Assembly: GCF_021729085.1 (NCBI RefSeq)
Contig: NZ_JAJSAR010000002.1
Location: 1,369,445 to 1,433,444 of the forward strand
Length of the DNA: 64,000 bases
Direction: 5' to 3'
From: Pseudohongiella sp. O18
Lineage (GTDB): Bacteria > Pseudomonadota > Gammaproteobacteria > Pseudomonadales > Pseudohongiellaceae
Shown: in pieces, positions 28,417 through 36,257 of the stretch
Layout of the letters: each line of letters opens with the position of its first letter
How positions within the stretch are numbered: position 1 is the first letter of the stretch
Notes under the pieces: model-generated
The model's input: the letters and a program-made list of their open reading frames with translations, nothing else
The model's database searches: none
Told to the model about the DNA's origin: nothing
Made by a program: the position numbers and the translations under genes

Positions 28417-29181
28417 TTAACCGGTAATGGTGCCACCGCCGTCTATGACGATTGTCTGGCCAGTCGTAAAACTGCCGGCCGATGAGGCCAGGAAGATTGC
28501 TGCTCCGGCGATTTCATCAGGCTCACCAATTCGCCGTAGCGGATATTTGGATACCGTTCTTTCGTAGGTCTCAGGGTTTTCCCACAAGGCGCGCGCAAAA
28601 TCAGTTCGAATCAGGCCGGGTGCTATACAGTTCACCCGTATGTTGCTCGGACCCCACTCGACGGCAAGGTTGCGTGCTATCTGCATGTCGGCAGCTTTGG
28701 AAATGCCATACGCTCCCAACACATCGCTGCCCTTGAGTCCGGCGATCGAAGACACGATGATCGCCGCCCCGCCGCCATTGGCGGCCATGCCTGGCAGCAC
28801 CATCTGGCAAAGGCGATGGGCGCTGCCAACATTCGAGCTCATGATTTTGTCGAAGGCTTCGTCGGGAATATCCTGAGATTTTCCATAAAAAGGATTCAGG
28901 GCTGCATTGATGACCAGAATATCGATACTGCCATAGTGCGCCAGAGTCTTGTCTACCAGCGCCTGCAGCTGCTCCTTGTAATTAATGTTGCAGGCTATTG
29001 GCAGTGCTTCGCCACCGCTAGCCTTGATCTCGGCTGCCACTTCGTCACAGGCATCCTGATTTCGACTGGAAATAACAACTTTGGCGCCCGCGTCAGCCAT
29101 TCGCTCCGCGATTGCCTTGCCGATGCCCTTGGTTGAGCCAGTAATCAAGGCGACCTTTCCGGTCAGATCGAACAACTCCAT
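28417..29181 (-). CDS. Short-chain dehydrogenase/reductase (classical SDR)
   Basis: A 254-residue SDR with cofactor motif TGSTKGIG near residues 14-21, the NAALNP structural motif, catalytic Ser in IVSSIAGLKGS and Tyr-x3-Lys in YGISKAA, then the APGLIRTDF loop and a C-terminal TGQTIVIDGGGTITG. An Arg after the first strand (SSRNQDA) suggests NADP(H) preference. The acyl-CoA dehydrogenase gene follows at 54 nt, so a role in acyl-CoA or hydroxy-acid metabolism is plausible but inferred. Confidence 0.92.
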   Translation of the reverse strand: MELFDLTGKVALITGSTKGIGKAIAERMADAGAKVVISSRNQDACDEVAAEIKASGGEALPIACNINYKEQLQALVDKTLAHYGSIDILVINAALNPFYGKSQDIPDEAFDKIMSSNVGSAHRLCQMVLPGMAANGGGAAIIVSSIAGLKGSDVLGAYGISKAADMQIARNLAVEWGPSNIRVNCIAPGLIRTDFARALWENPETYERTVSKYPLRRIGEPDEIAGAAIFLASSAGSFTTGQTIVIDGGGTITG

Positions 29182-29357
29182 TTTGCCACCTCCTCCAACA
29201 TGATTTTAGTTTTATTGCTTGCCCGTTGTGACAAGTATCTGAGCGCCAACAACATTATAAACAAAGTGAATATAACCACCCTGGATTATAAGTCAGACCT
29301 CACGCGGATTCAAAGGCACATTTTTCTACAAGGAAGCTAGACAACCCGCATGACAGA

Positions 29358-30203
29358 TCAGACATCTTCATGCATCCATGGTCTGCTGCCTTTGCTTATA
29401 TGCGTTCCGCCGTCCACAGGAACAACTGCACCTGTCGTATAAGCGCCAGCTCGTGTGACCAGATAAAGCAGCACACCGGCAATTTCTTCAGCCTGCCCTG
29501 CCCGGCCAAGCGGGCTGTCTGCGGCGATATCATCACCATATTCAGACAGAACGTAGTCTGTCATGCGGGACTGAAAAAAGCCGGGTGCAACGGCGTTCAC
29601 CGTAATATGACGCGCCCCAAGGTCGACAGCCAAAGCACGCGTCAAATGATGCAGCGCAGCTTTACTTGCCGAATAGGCGAATGTCGGCACACGCTGAACA
29701 ATCGGGACATGCAGCCCATCCATTGAGCCAATATTGACAACGCGGGCAGGATCCTTCTCGTGCGCCGCGCGCTGCAGTGTCGGCAGCAGATCACGCGTCA
29801 GAGAAAATACCGCATTGACATTAGTGCTCATGACCTTGGCAAAGGCCTCATCGGGGTAGTCCTCGATGCGCGCCCCCCAGTTGGCGCCTGCATTGTTGAC
29901 CAGAATATTCAGGCCCTGCTCACCGCACCATGAATCGAGTTCCTGCACCAGGCGCTGCCGATGATCTGCCGCAGTCACATCGGCCACTACTGCCTGACAG
30001 TCGCCAAGCGGCGCCAGCATGGCCAGCGCCTCATCACAACGCTGTTGTTTGCGCGAGGCAATCATGACCCTGGCTCCGCCGCGCAAAAGAGCTTCAGCCA
30101 TAATGAGACCAAGCCCACTGCTGCCACCGGTCACCAGCGCTGTTTTGCCTTTTACCGAAAACAGCGATGCTACACTCAAATCCTGGCTGTTCATGTCATT
30201 CAT
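29358..30203 (-). CDS. Short-chain dehydrogenase/reductase (classical SDR)
   Basis: An SDR of 281 residues from the first ATG (30203, overlapping the upstream reductase stop by 8 nt) or 278 from the ATG at 30194. Cofactor motif TGGSSGLG near residues 26-33, NNAGANWGA, catalytic Ser in NIGSMDGL and Tyr-x3-Lys in YSASKAA, then APGFFQSRMTDYVL and a C-terminal TGAVVPVDGGTHI. Substrate unknown. A 176-nt gap follows before the next SDR gene. Confidence 0.92.
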   Translation of the reverse strand: MNDMNSQDLSVASLFSVKGKTALVTGGSSGLGLIMAEALLRGGARVMIASRKQQRCDEALAMLAPLGDCQAVVADVTAADHRQRLVQELDSWCGEQGLNILVNNAGANWGARIEDYPDEAFAKVMSTNVNAVFSLTRDLLPTLQRAAHEKDPARVVNIGSMDGLHVPIVQRVPTFAYSASKAALHHLTRALAVDLGARHITVNAVAPGFFQSRMTDYVLSEYGDDIAADSPLGRAGQAEEIAGVLLYLVTRAGAYTTGAVVPVDGGTHISKGSRPWMHEDV

Positions 30204-31212
30204 CTGCGATTTTCACGAGTTGCTTGCCAAAATTGCGCCCTTTGAGCAGCCCCCTGAACAACTCGGGAGCATTCTCCAGGCCTTCACCAACAGACTCTCG
30301 ATACTTGATTTTGCCAGCGTTGACCCATGCGCCAAGCTGCTCCGTCGCCTGCTGCCATTGGTCCTGCCACTCGGTAACCACAAAAAACCGATGCTCAGGA
30401 ACGTGCCTGGCAGACTTGAGAATCTGGAACGGTGTTTCTGCTTTGGTGATATCCTGGTCGTTGTAGTTGGAAATGTAGCCGCAGATCGGCACACGTGAAC
30501 CTTCATTCAACAATGGCGCGACCGCCCGGGTAACATCCCCCCCCACATTCTCAAAGTAGATATCGATACCGTCAGGGCAGCATTCCTTTAACCGCGCAGA
30601 CAGATCCTCGTTTTTGTAATCAATGCATTCGTCAAAGCCGAGTTCTTCCCTGACGTACTGACACTTTTCAGCACCGCCTGCGATGCCTATGACACGCAGC
30701 CCCTTGAGTTTGGCAATCTGACCCACTACCGAGCCTACTGCGCCTGACGCTGCAGCCACAACAAGTGTTTCTCCTGCCCGTGGCTTGCCTACTTCCATTA
30801 AACCAAAATACGCCGTCCTGCCGGGCATTCCGACCACCCCAAGATGCGCGGAAAGGGTGCCGTTTTTCAGATCGACCTTCATCAGGCGCGGCTCATCATC
30901 ATCAGCAACAATCAGGGACTGCCATCCCATATGAGCAGTAACATAGTCACCTGCCTTAAATCGCTCAGACTTTGATTCAAGCACGATACCTGCCGACTCA
31001 CCTGTCATGACGTCGCCAACTTCCAGCGGTTTTGCGTATGACTTCACGTCATTCATGCGACCGCGCATGTAAGGATCCAGGGACAGCCAGATAACCTTGA
31101 TCAAAATCTGCCCCGTGGCGAGCGGCGCAACGTCTTCCTCAACCAGTCGAAAACACTCGTCTGCTGGCTCGCCCAAGGGGCGCTTGGCCATTAACATTTT
31201 CTGATTTTTCAT
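30196..31212 (-). CDS. curA: NADPH-dependent enone/curcumin-type reductase (MDR superfamily)
   Basis: The start at 31212 (GGGAG upstream) gives 338 residues; the open frame continues upstream inside the preceding gene and is not used. The opening QKMLMAKRPLGEPADECFRL and LSLDPYMRGRMND match E. coli CurA and the prostaglandin reductase/leukotriene dehydrogenase group. The nucleotide-binding part has AAASGAVGSVVGQIAKLKG and VIGIAGGAEK. These zinc-free enzymes reduce alpha,beta-unsaturated ketones and aldehydes. The symbol is a family label; natural substrate unknown. It lies 25 nt after the aminotransferase gene. Confidence 0.87.
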   Translation of the reverse strand: MKNQKMLMAKRPLGEPADECFRLVEEDVAPLATGQILIKVIWLSLDPYMRGRMNDVKSYAKPLEVGDVMTGESAGIVLESKSERFKAGDYVTAHMGWQSLIVADDDEPRLMKVDLKNGTLSAHLGVVGMPGRTAYFGLMEVGKPRAGETLVVAAASGAVGSVVGQIAKLKGLRVIGIAGGAEKCQYVREELGFDECIDYKNEDLSARLKECCPDGIDIYFENVGGDVTRAVAPLLNEGSRVPICGYISNYNDQDITKAETPFQILKSARHVPEHRFFVVTEWQDQWQQATEQLGAWVNAGKIKYRESVGEGLENAPELFRGLLKGRNFGKQLVKIADE

Positions 31213-31237
31213 AACTGCTCCCAATGAATCGTGATTT

Positions 31238-32458
31238 TCAGGCTGACCGCATACTAGCCCACTGACCCTGAGCCCACAAGTTTCCCAGCGCGAGCTCCAG
31301 CAGCCCGACACCCTGCTGCCACTCGTCATTCGTGATCAGCAGCGAAGGTATCAATCGAACAACACCATTTCGCGTCGGCGTTACCAGCAGACCCTGATCC
31401 AGGCATTGCTCTGAGAATGTCCAGACATCCACCGAAGCAGTCAGCTCCAGTGCCAACAGCAGACCTTCGCCACGGACCTCCTGGATCAGATCCGGATATT
31501 GCTGCTTGAGTCGTTTCAGATCTGCCAGAGCCCGTTCCGACAGCCTGGCGACACGCCTGGACACCTGCTCTTCTCGCAAGTACTTCACGACAGCCGCTGC
31601 GACAGCAGACACCAGTGGGTTACCGCAGTACGTGCCGCCGTGGTCGCCCAGTTGCACACGGGCAGCAATCTCGGGACGCATCACCAGTGCAGCAAATGGC
31701 AGACCGCCCGCAATGCCTTTACCCAGGGTCATCATGTCCGGGGTCAGCGCAAAGCGGTCGCAAGCGAAGAAATGGCCAGTCCGGCAAAAGCCGGTCTGCA
31801 CTTCATCAACTATCAGCAGACAGCCGTGCTGTTTGCATTTTTCTTGCAGGGCGTTGATATAGTCCGAGGTAAGTGGGCGGACACCACCCTCCCCCTGAAC
31901 CAGCTCCACTATTACTGCGGCAACGGAGCCATCTATCAATTGCTCGAGCTCTTCGATGTTGTTGAGCTCGGCGAATCGATGATCGGGCAGTCTTGGCAGA
32001 TATCGGGCCGCATTGTCGCTGCCTCCTGATGCTGACAAAGTGGCCAGAGTCCGCCCGTGAAAAGCACCACCGATTGACACAATCGCCTGACGCCCCGTCA
32101 CCTTTCGGGCCAGTTTTAGTGCGGCATCATTGGCTTCCGCACCACTGTTGGCAAACCACATTTTGGACAGTCCCTCCGGCAGGACTTTGGCCAGTTCCTG
32201 CATAAGGGCTGCGCGCGCTGGCGAATAGGTGAACCCTGAATTGGGATTCTGCATTACTTTGGCACTCTGTTCGGCGATGGTGTTTACCATCACAGGATGA
32301 CTGTGACCGAGGCAGGTGACACCCCATCCGGAGGTAAAATCCAGTATTTGACGGCCATCCTGATCCCACACCCAGACCCCCAGCCCGCGCTCCACAACCA
32401 GAGCTTGTCTTCGGCACACAGACAGCCCGTAATAATCCTCAACTTCTTGAACATTCAT
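31238..32458 (-). CDS. Class III aminotransferase, acetylornithine/succinyl-DAP (ArgD)-like
   Basis: A PLP enzyme of 406 residues. Visible blocks: DFTSGWGVTCLGHSHP, FANSGAEANDAALKLAR, GAFHGRTLATLSASG, VIVELVQGEGGV, LLIVDEVQTGFCRTG and the lysine loop MMTLGKGIAGGLP. It resembles ArgD, which works in arginine (and lysine) synthesis, but ArgD-like paralogues are common, and the downstream genes are not arginine genes. The start ATG at 32458 has a strong GAGGAGA site. The gene is preceded by a promoter, a 41-codon ORF and a terminator, suggesting attenuation control. Confidence 0.88.
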   Translation of the reverse strand: MNVQEVEDYYGLSVCRRQALVVERGLGVWVWDQDGRQILDFTSGWGVTCLGHSHPVMVNTIAEQSAKVMQNPNSGFTYSPARAALMQELAKVLPEGLSKMWFANSGAEANDAALKLARKVTGRQAIVSIGGAFHGRTLATLSASGGSDNAARYLPRLPDHRFAELNNIEELEQLIDGSVAAVIVELVQGEGGVRPLTSDYINALQEKCKQHGCLLIVDEVQTGFCRTGHFFACDRFALTPDMMTLGKGIAGGLPFAALVMRPEIAARVQLGDHGGTYCGNPLVSAVAAAVVKYLREEQVSRRVARLSERALADLKRLKQQYPDLIQEVRGEGLLLALELTASVDVWTFSEQCLDQGLLVTPTRNGVVRLIPSLLITNDEWQQGVGLLELALGNLWAQGQWASMRSA

Positions 32459-32513
32459 GCTTTTTCTCCTCGTCTACAGGTTTGAGTCCTGACGAAGTCA
32501 CCTCTGGACAGGC

Positions 32514-32553
32514 AAAAAAAAAACCTCCGGGGCCTATGGCCCCGGAGGTTTTT
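32514..32553 (-). terminator. Strong terminator just upstream of the aminotransferase gene (putative attenuator)
   Basis: On the minus strand AACCTCCGGGGCC (32550-32538), loop ATA, then GGCCCCGGAGGTT (32534-32522) form a perfect 13-bp GC-rich stem. The T-run is ten long in total (32523-32514), its first two T closing the stem. It ends 56 nt before the aminotransferase ATG and about 40 nt after the stop codon of the small Ala/Arg-rich ORF. No other minus-strand gene lies upstream for it to terminate, so it stands between a promoter and its gene. Confidence 0.85.
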
Positions 32554-32592
32554 GGTGCTTAGTCAGTCTTTGGTTTTAACTACTTAAATCGA

Positions 32593-32718
32593 CTATGCTG
32601 CAATCCTCAACCCCGGTGCCACTGGCATACGCGCACGCGCTGCCGCACGCGCACGACGTGCCGCTGCTGCCAGGGCAACAGTTGCAGAGACGGGCATGAA
32701 ACAGCTGAAAGAGGTCAT
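32593..32718 (-). CDS. Putative 41-aa Ala/Arg-rich leader peptide
   Basis: The small ORF reads MTSFSCFMPVSATVALAAAA, then RRARAAARARMPVAPGLRIA and a last Ala. It holds 14 Ala and 6 Arg, with five CGT and several GCA/GCG codons packed in codons 17-30. It starts about 28 nt after the predicted transcription start and ends about 40 nt before the terminator hairpin. There is no clear Shine-Dalgarno site, which lowers confidence. The layout matches ribosome-mediated attenuation leaders; I do not recognise the peptide. Confidence 0.45.
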   Translation of the reverse strand: MTSFSCFMPVSATVALAAAARRARAAARARMPVAPGLRIAA

Positions 32719-32752
32719 TTAAACGTCTGATTTAGGTAAGTCCAGGCGCGGG

Positions 32753-32782
32753 ACTGTATTTGATCTGAAGCGAACTTGTCAA
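32753..32782 (-). promoter_or_regulatory. Predicted promoter of the leader ORF and aminotransferase run
   Basis: On the minus strand TTGACA (32782-32777), 18 nt, TACAGT (32758-32753): 6/6 and 4/6 matches. Expected start of transcription near 32746, giving an untranslated leader of about 290 nt before the aminotransferase gene. Confidence 0.55.
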
Positions 32783-32896
32783 TAAATTCTATTTAAAACC
32801 AGTGGACTGTGTACATACGCCTGTAGCCCTGTGTTAAGGAAAATAGTACATTAAACCTGACAACCTGTGTCGCAAACCTGCCAGGTGGCCTTTGTG

Positions 32897-34393
32897 ATGA
32901 CACGATTACCAGCCCGTCGACAATCGCGCTTGACCCGAACCAAAAGGGCCACGCACTCTTTCGCCTCGATAGCATCAGCTATCGCGTTAAGCACACTCAT
33001 ACCCATTGCCGCCCAAACAGTCGACCCTGCTGACACAGAGGCTCTTATTGCTCAGCTTAATGAGCAGCGAGACGCACTTGCGACCATGCAACAGGAACAG
33101 GGCACATTTGGCCAGAACAGCGATGATATGCTGGCTCTACTGCAATCTCTGACAGAGACCCTGCTGCTGGCGAGGGCAGAAGGTGAGGCGCTTGAAGCTC
33201 TGGATCAACAATTGCAGATTATCAAGGTACACGACGGACTCTATTCAGACGCACAGATTCCGGTCCTGCTGCAGATAGTGGATGTGCTCGCTGGCCAGCG
33301 GCAATGGGAGGAAGTTTCTGATCGCCTGGATTATATCCACTGGATGCTGCCGCGCGCCCCAGAGATGCCGCTGGAAACAAAGCTCACTGTTCTGCAGCAG
33401 ACAGATGAACGCCTGCGCTTTGCATTACTGCACGGCCCGCGCGAGCGCGAAGCCCGTTACCTGCTTCAGCTTCGGGAACAGCGTGAACAGGCCCTCGAAC
33501 TGGCCCTGGATGCAGGCAACACAGAACAGATAGACGCATTGCAATACGACCTGGCGCTTGCCGAGCTGTACATTGGACTGGCAATGGTCACAACCACAGA
33601 CACCAGCCAGGCGCTGATTAATGAAGAACACGGCATTCCGTCGACGACGCCATTGCGGCCACTTCAACGCATAACATCTGTCAGTGACCTGGAAACAATG
33701 TACGGCTCGCGGACGACAACCGTCATTGAGCGCGCTCATCGATCCGCCATGACACGTCACTATCAGTTGATCGAAGAAATTGGTGAGCGACAGTCAGAGG
33801 AACCCGAAGTTCAGGCGATGCTGAAATTGTATCTTGGCGACTCGGTGTTACTGCGCCAGCAATACGAGTTACGCACCGGCACACTGATCAGCGATGCACG
33901 GGGCAGCAACAACATAGGTAACGCCGCAACCTATTATCGAGACGCCTGGGAACTGTTCAAAGAGGCCGGGTACAGCGACTCAGAGCTAAATGCCTACTTT
34001 GCCTGCCCCGCTCTGCTGCCCCTGCAAACGCTGTCACTTGAATTGACAACCGGGAGCAGCCACTGTGAGATCACTGATGAAGATGCATTGATGACGATTA
34101 ACAACGTCGTCATGACAGAGGGCGCATTGCCTGCATTTGCCTACGAAGAGTTGCCACAGACCCAGCGTGAAATGACCACGGACGGCGTCAAAACCCTGTT
34201 GGAGTTTCGTATCGGTATCAATGGACAGGCAGAGAACATCGACATTATCGACGCAACACCGGACACGACTGGTGCCCGTATTCAGGGAAGGGATGCTTTA
34301 CGAAGCCTGCAGTTCAGACCAGTCCTGATTGATGGCGAAGCTCAGCGACGGCAAAATGTTCGACTGACCCTGATCAGCCTGAATCAGGATTGA
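32897..34393 (+). CDS. Exported protein with TonB-like C-terminal domain
   Basis: A protein of about 498 residues from the ATG at 32897 (AGGTGG 8 nt upstream; a GTG at 32867 is also in frame). A basic stretch and then a hydrophobic segment (ASIASAIALSTLIPIAAQ) form a signal peptide. Residues about 30-400 look helical and charged (LIAQLNEQRDALATMQQEQG) without a family I recognise. The last 70 residues (VKTLLEFRIGINGQAENIDI to GRDALRSLQFRPVLIDGEAQ) resemble the TonB C-terminal fold. It lacks the membrane anchor and Pro-rich linker of a working TonB, so it is probably a periplasmic protein of unknown function. Confidence 0.65.
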   Translation: MTRLPARRQSRLTRTKRATHSFASIASAIALSTLIPIAAQTVDPADTEALIAQLNEQRDALATMQQEQGTFGQNSDDMLALLQSLTETLLLARAEGEALEALDQQLQIIKVHDGLYSDAQIPVLLQIVDVLAGQRQWEEVSDRLDYIHWMLPRAPEMPLETKLTVLQQTDERLRFALLHGPREREARYLLQLREQREQALELALDAGNTEQIDALQYDLALAELYIGLAMVTTTDTSQALINEEHGIPSTTPLRPLQRITSVSDLETMYGSRTTTVIERAHRSAMTRHYQLIEEIGERQSEEPEVQAMLKLYLGDSVLLRQQYELRTGTLISDARGSNNIGNAATYYRDAWELFKEAGYSDSELNAYFACPALLPLQTLSLELTTGSSHCEITDEDALMTINNVVMTEGALPAFAYEELPQTQREMTTDGVKTLLEFRIGINGQAENIDIIDATPDTTGARIQGRDALRSLQFRPVLIDGEAQRRQNVRLTLISLNQD

Positions 34394-34438
34394 TCAGATA
34401 CGGAACCCGGCCTTGGGTCTGGCCGAGGTCTTCTGCTT

Positions 34439-35626
34439 TCAGCGCTTTCGTTGCGCCGGCACAACACCGCTTGACTGAAGCTCATCAATCTCTGAATCCG
34501 AATAGCCAATTGCGGCCAGCAGCTGACGACTGTGCTGACTGAAGACAGGAGGCAATTCCCGAACAGAACCTGGGGTCCGCGAAAACTTGATCGGTATTCC
34601 TGTCATTTTATACCAGTCATTATCGATAAACATCTGGCGATGGCGCGTGTGCGCATGCTCAACCACCTGCGCAGTGTTGTATATCGGTCCTGCCGGCAAG
34701 CCCAGGCTCAGAAGCTTTTCAGCCAAAGCTGCACCATCGATTCGCATCAGTCGCGACTCCAGCTCGACCTTGAGTGCTTCGCGGTGCTCACAGCGACTGG
34801 CATTACTGGTAAATCTGCCATCATCCAGCAATTCGCGCGCGTCCAGGGCGGAGCAAAGTTTATCGAAGGCGCGGTTGTTGCCTGCGCCGATAAAAATATC
34901 GACAGTGCGCGTGCGGAAGGTTTCATAGGGACTGATGTTGGGGTGTGCATTACCGGTAGGCTCAGGCACTTTGCCCGACATGGCGTAATTGACGACATGA
35001 GGGTGCATCAGCGACACCGCACAATCATATAGCGTCATATCAATATACTGGCCGTGCCCGGATCGCTGACGCTCTATGACAGCCATCAGTATGGCAACCG
35101 CGGCGTACAAGCCGGTTCCCATATCAACCATGGCTACGCCCAGTCTTGTCGGGTCACCGCCTTTGATACCATTGACACTGAACCAGCCAGCCATCGCCTG
35201 CACTATGGCGTCGTACCCCGGATATCCACCTAATGGACCATCCGCACCAAAGCCGCTTATACGGCAATGAACAAGACGGGGAAAGCGTTTACTCAGGGTC
35301 TCATGGTATCCAAGGCCCCAGCGCTCCATCGATCCCGGTTTATAGTTTTCTATCAGGACATCTGCGTCGGCCAGCAGTTCGAGCAAGAGCTGCTGGCCGC
35401 GCTCGCTGGACAGATCCAGCGCCATGGCGCGCTTGTTGCGATTGACACCTATAAAGTAGGCAGCGTCCTCACCATGGAAGGGAGGCCCCCAGTCACGCAC
35501 TTCATCGCCCTGCGGAGGTTCAATCTTGATAACCTCGGCGCCGTGATCGGCCAATACCTGTGTGCAATAAGGCCCACCCAGAACACGTGTCAGGTCGATT
35601 ATCTTGATGCCATCCAGGGTGCCCAT
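34439..35626 (-). CDS. CaiB/BaiF-type (family III) CoA-transferase
   Basis: A 395-residue protein starting MGTLDGIKIIDLTRVLGGPY, with EVIKIEPPQGDEVRDW, ADVLIENYKPGSM and the GYPGYDAIVQAMAGW region. The catalytic Asp expected from formyl-CoA transferase is present as D201 in TLYDCA. It probably moves CoA between carboxylic acids; the substrate is not readable (succinyl-CoA is a common donor in such proteins). Its start lies directly against the ubiC stop codon, so it is co-transcribed with ubiC. Confidence 0.9.
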   Translation of the reverse strand: MGTLDGIKIIDLTRVLGGPYCTQVLADHGAEVIKIEPPQGDEVRDWGPPFHGEDAAYFIGVNRNKRAMALDLSSERGQQLLLELLADADVLIENYKPGSMERWGLGYHETLSKRFPRLVHCRISGFGADGPLGGYPGYDAIVQAMAGWFSVNGIKGGDPTRLGVAMVDMGTGLYAAVAILMAVIERQRSGHGQYIDMTLYDCAVSLMHPHVVNYAMSGKVPEPTGNAHPNISPYETFRTRTVDIFIGAGNNRAFDKLCSALDARELLDDGRFTSNASRCEHREALKVELESRLMRIDGAALAEKLLSLGLPAGPIYNTAQVVEHAHTRHRQMFIDNDWYKMTGIPIKFSRTPGSVRELPPVFSQHSRQLLAAIGYSDSEIDELQSSGVVPAQRKR

Positions 35627-36172
35627 TTACTGAATCTCCATGTTGACAAGATGATAGCGCATTTCTGGCAGAAAGAATTCAGCGACCAGTAACGGGCGCT
35701 GCTGCAGAGAAAACAGGGATCGACGTCCCCAACATTCACTGGATCGCGTAATTTCTGGTGGCTGTCGCGACAGGTCAGGCTGTTCGAAAAGAAATCCACC
35801 CAATGGCTTGTCCCGAAGACGTGACAGCTGTCGCAGATGACCGCGCATGCTGTTATAGGGAATCAATGAATGCGCGGCAACCCAGGCTTTACCATAGAGG
35901 CATAACTCGACGTGCCGGCTCCAGAGCCAATGCCCCGGCCTGTGACTGCCCAGCAACTGCATTTGATGGCTGCTGCCTCTTATCCAGCCCTCCGCAAGCA
36001 CCCTGACCTGAAACGTATCATCAGATACAGCCTGCAGACGGCGTGTCAGTGAGCCTGATTCGAGCAACCAGTCACGCCAGAAGGCATCGGGACCGGGCAG
36101 GCATTGTTGGATTGGCCGCCAGGCCTGATTGAGGTCGGCCCTGAAGGGCCTGTGCTTTAGAACATCCTGCAC
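35627..36172 (-). CDS. ubiC: Chorismate pyruvate-lyase
   Basis: A 181-residue protein matching UbiC, which splits chorismate to 4-hydroxybenzoate and pyruvate, the first committed step of ubiquinone synthesis. Matching blocks: WLLESGSLTRRL, VRVLAEGW, SRHVELCLYGKAWVAAHSLI, KPLGGFLFE, ECWGRRSLF and RPLLVAEFFLP with the conserved active-site Glu. The start appears to be GTG at 36172 with a weak ribosome-binding site. ubiA, its usual neighbour, is absent; a CoA-transferase gene follows instead. Confidence 0.9.
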   Translation of the reverse strand: MQDVLKHRPFRADLNQAWRPIQQCLPGPDAFWRDWLLESGSLTRRLQAVSDDTFQVRVLAEGWIRGSSHQMQLLGSHRPGHWLWSRHVELCLYGKAWVAAHSLIPYNSMRGHLRQLSRLRDKPLGGFLFEQPDLSRQPPEITRSSECWGRRSLFSLQQRPLLVAEFFLPEMRYHLVNMEIQ

Positions 36173-36186
36173 GGCATCTGCTCAGC

Positions 36187-36230
36187 TAAAGCAAAACTCC
36201 CTGCCACCGCGTCGACGGTAGCAGGGAGTT
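36187..36230 (-). terminator. Intrinsic terminator downstream of the OmpA-like gene
   Basis: On the minus strand AACTCCCTGC-T-ACCG, a 6-nt loop, then CGGT-G-GCAGGGAGTT followed by TTGCTTT. It starts 28 nt past the stop codon of the OmpA-like gene and separates it from ubiC. Confidence 0.75.
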
Positions 36231-36257
36231 CGCTGTCATATCATGTTTGCCTGACAA

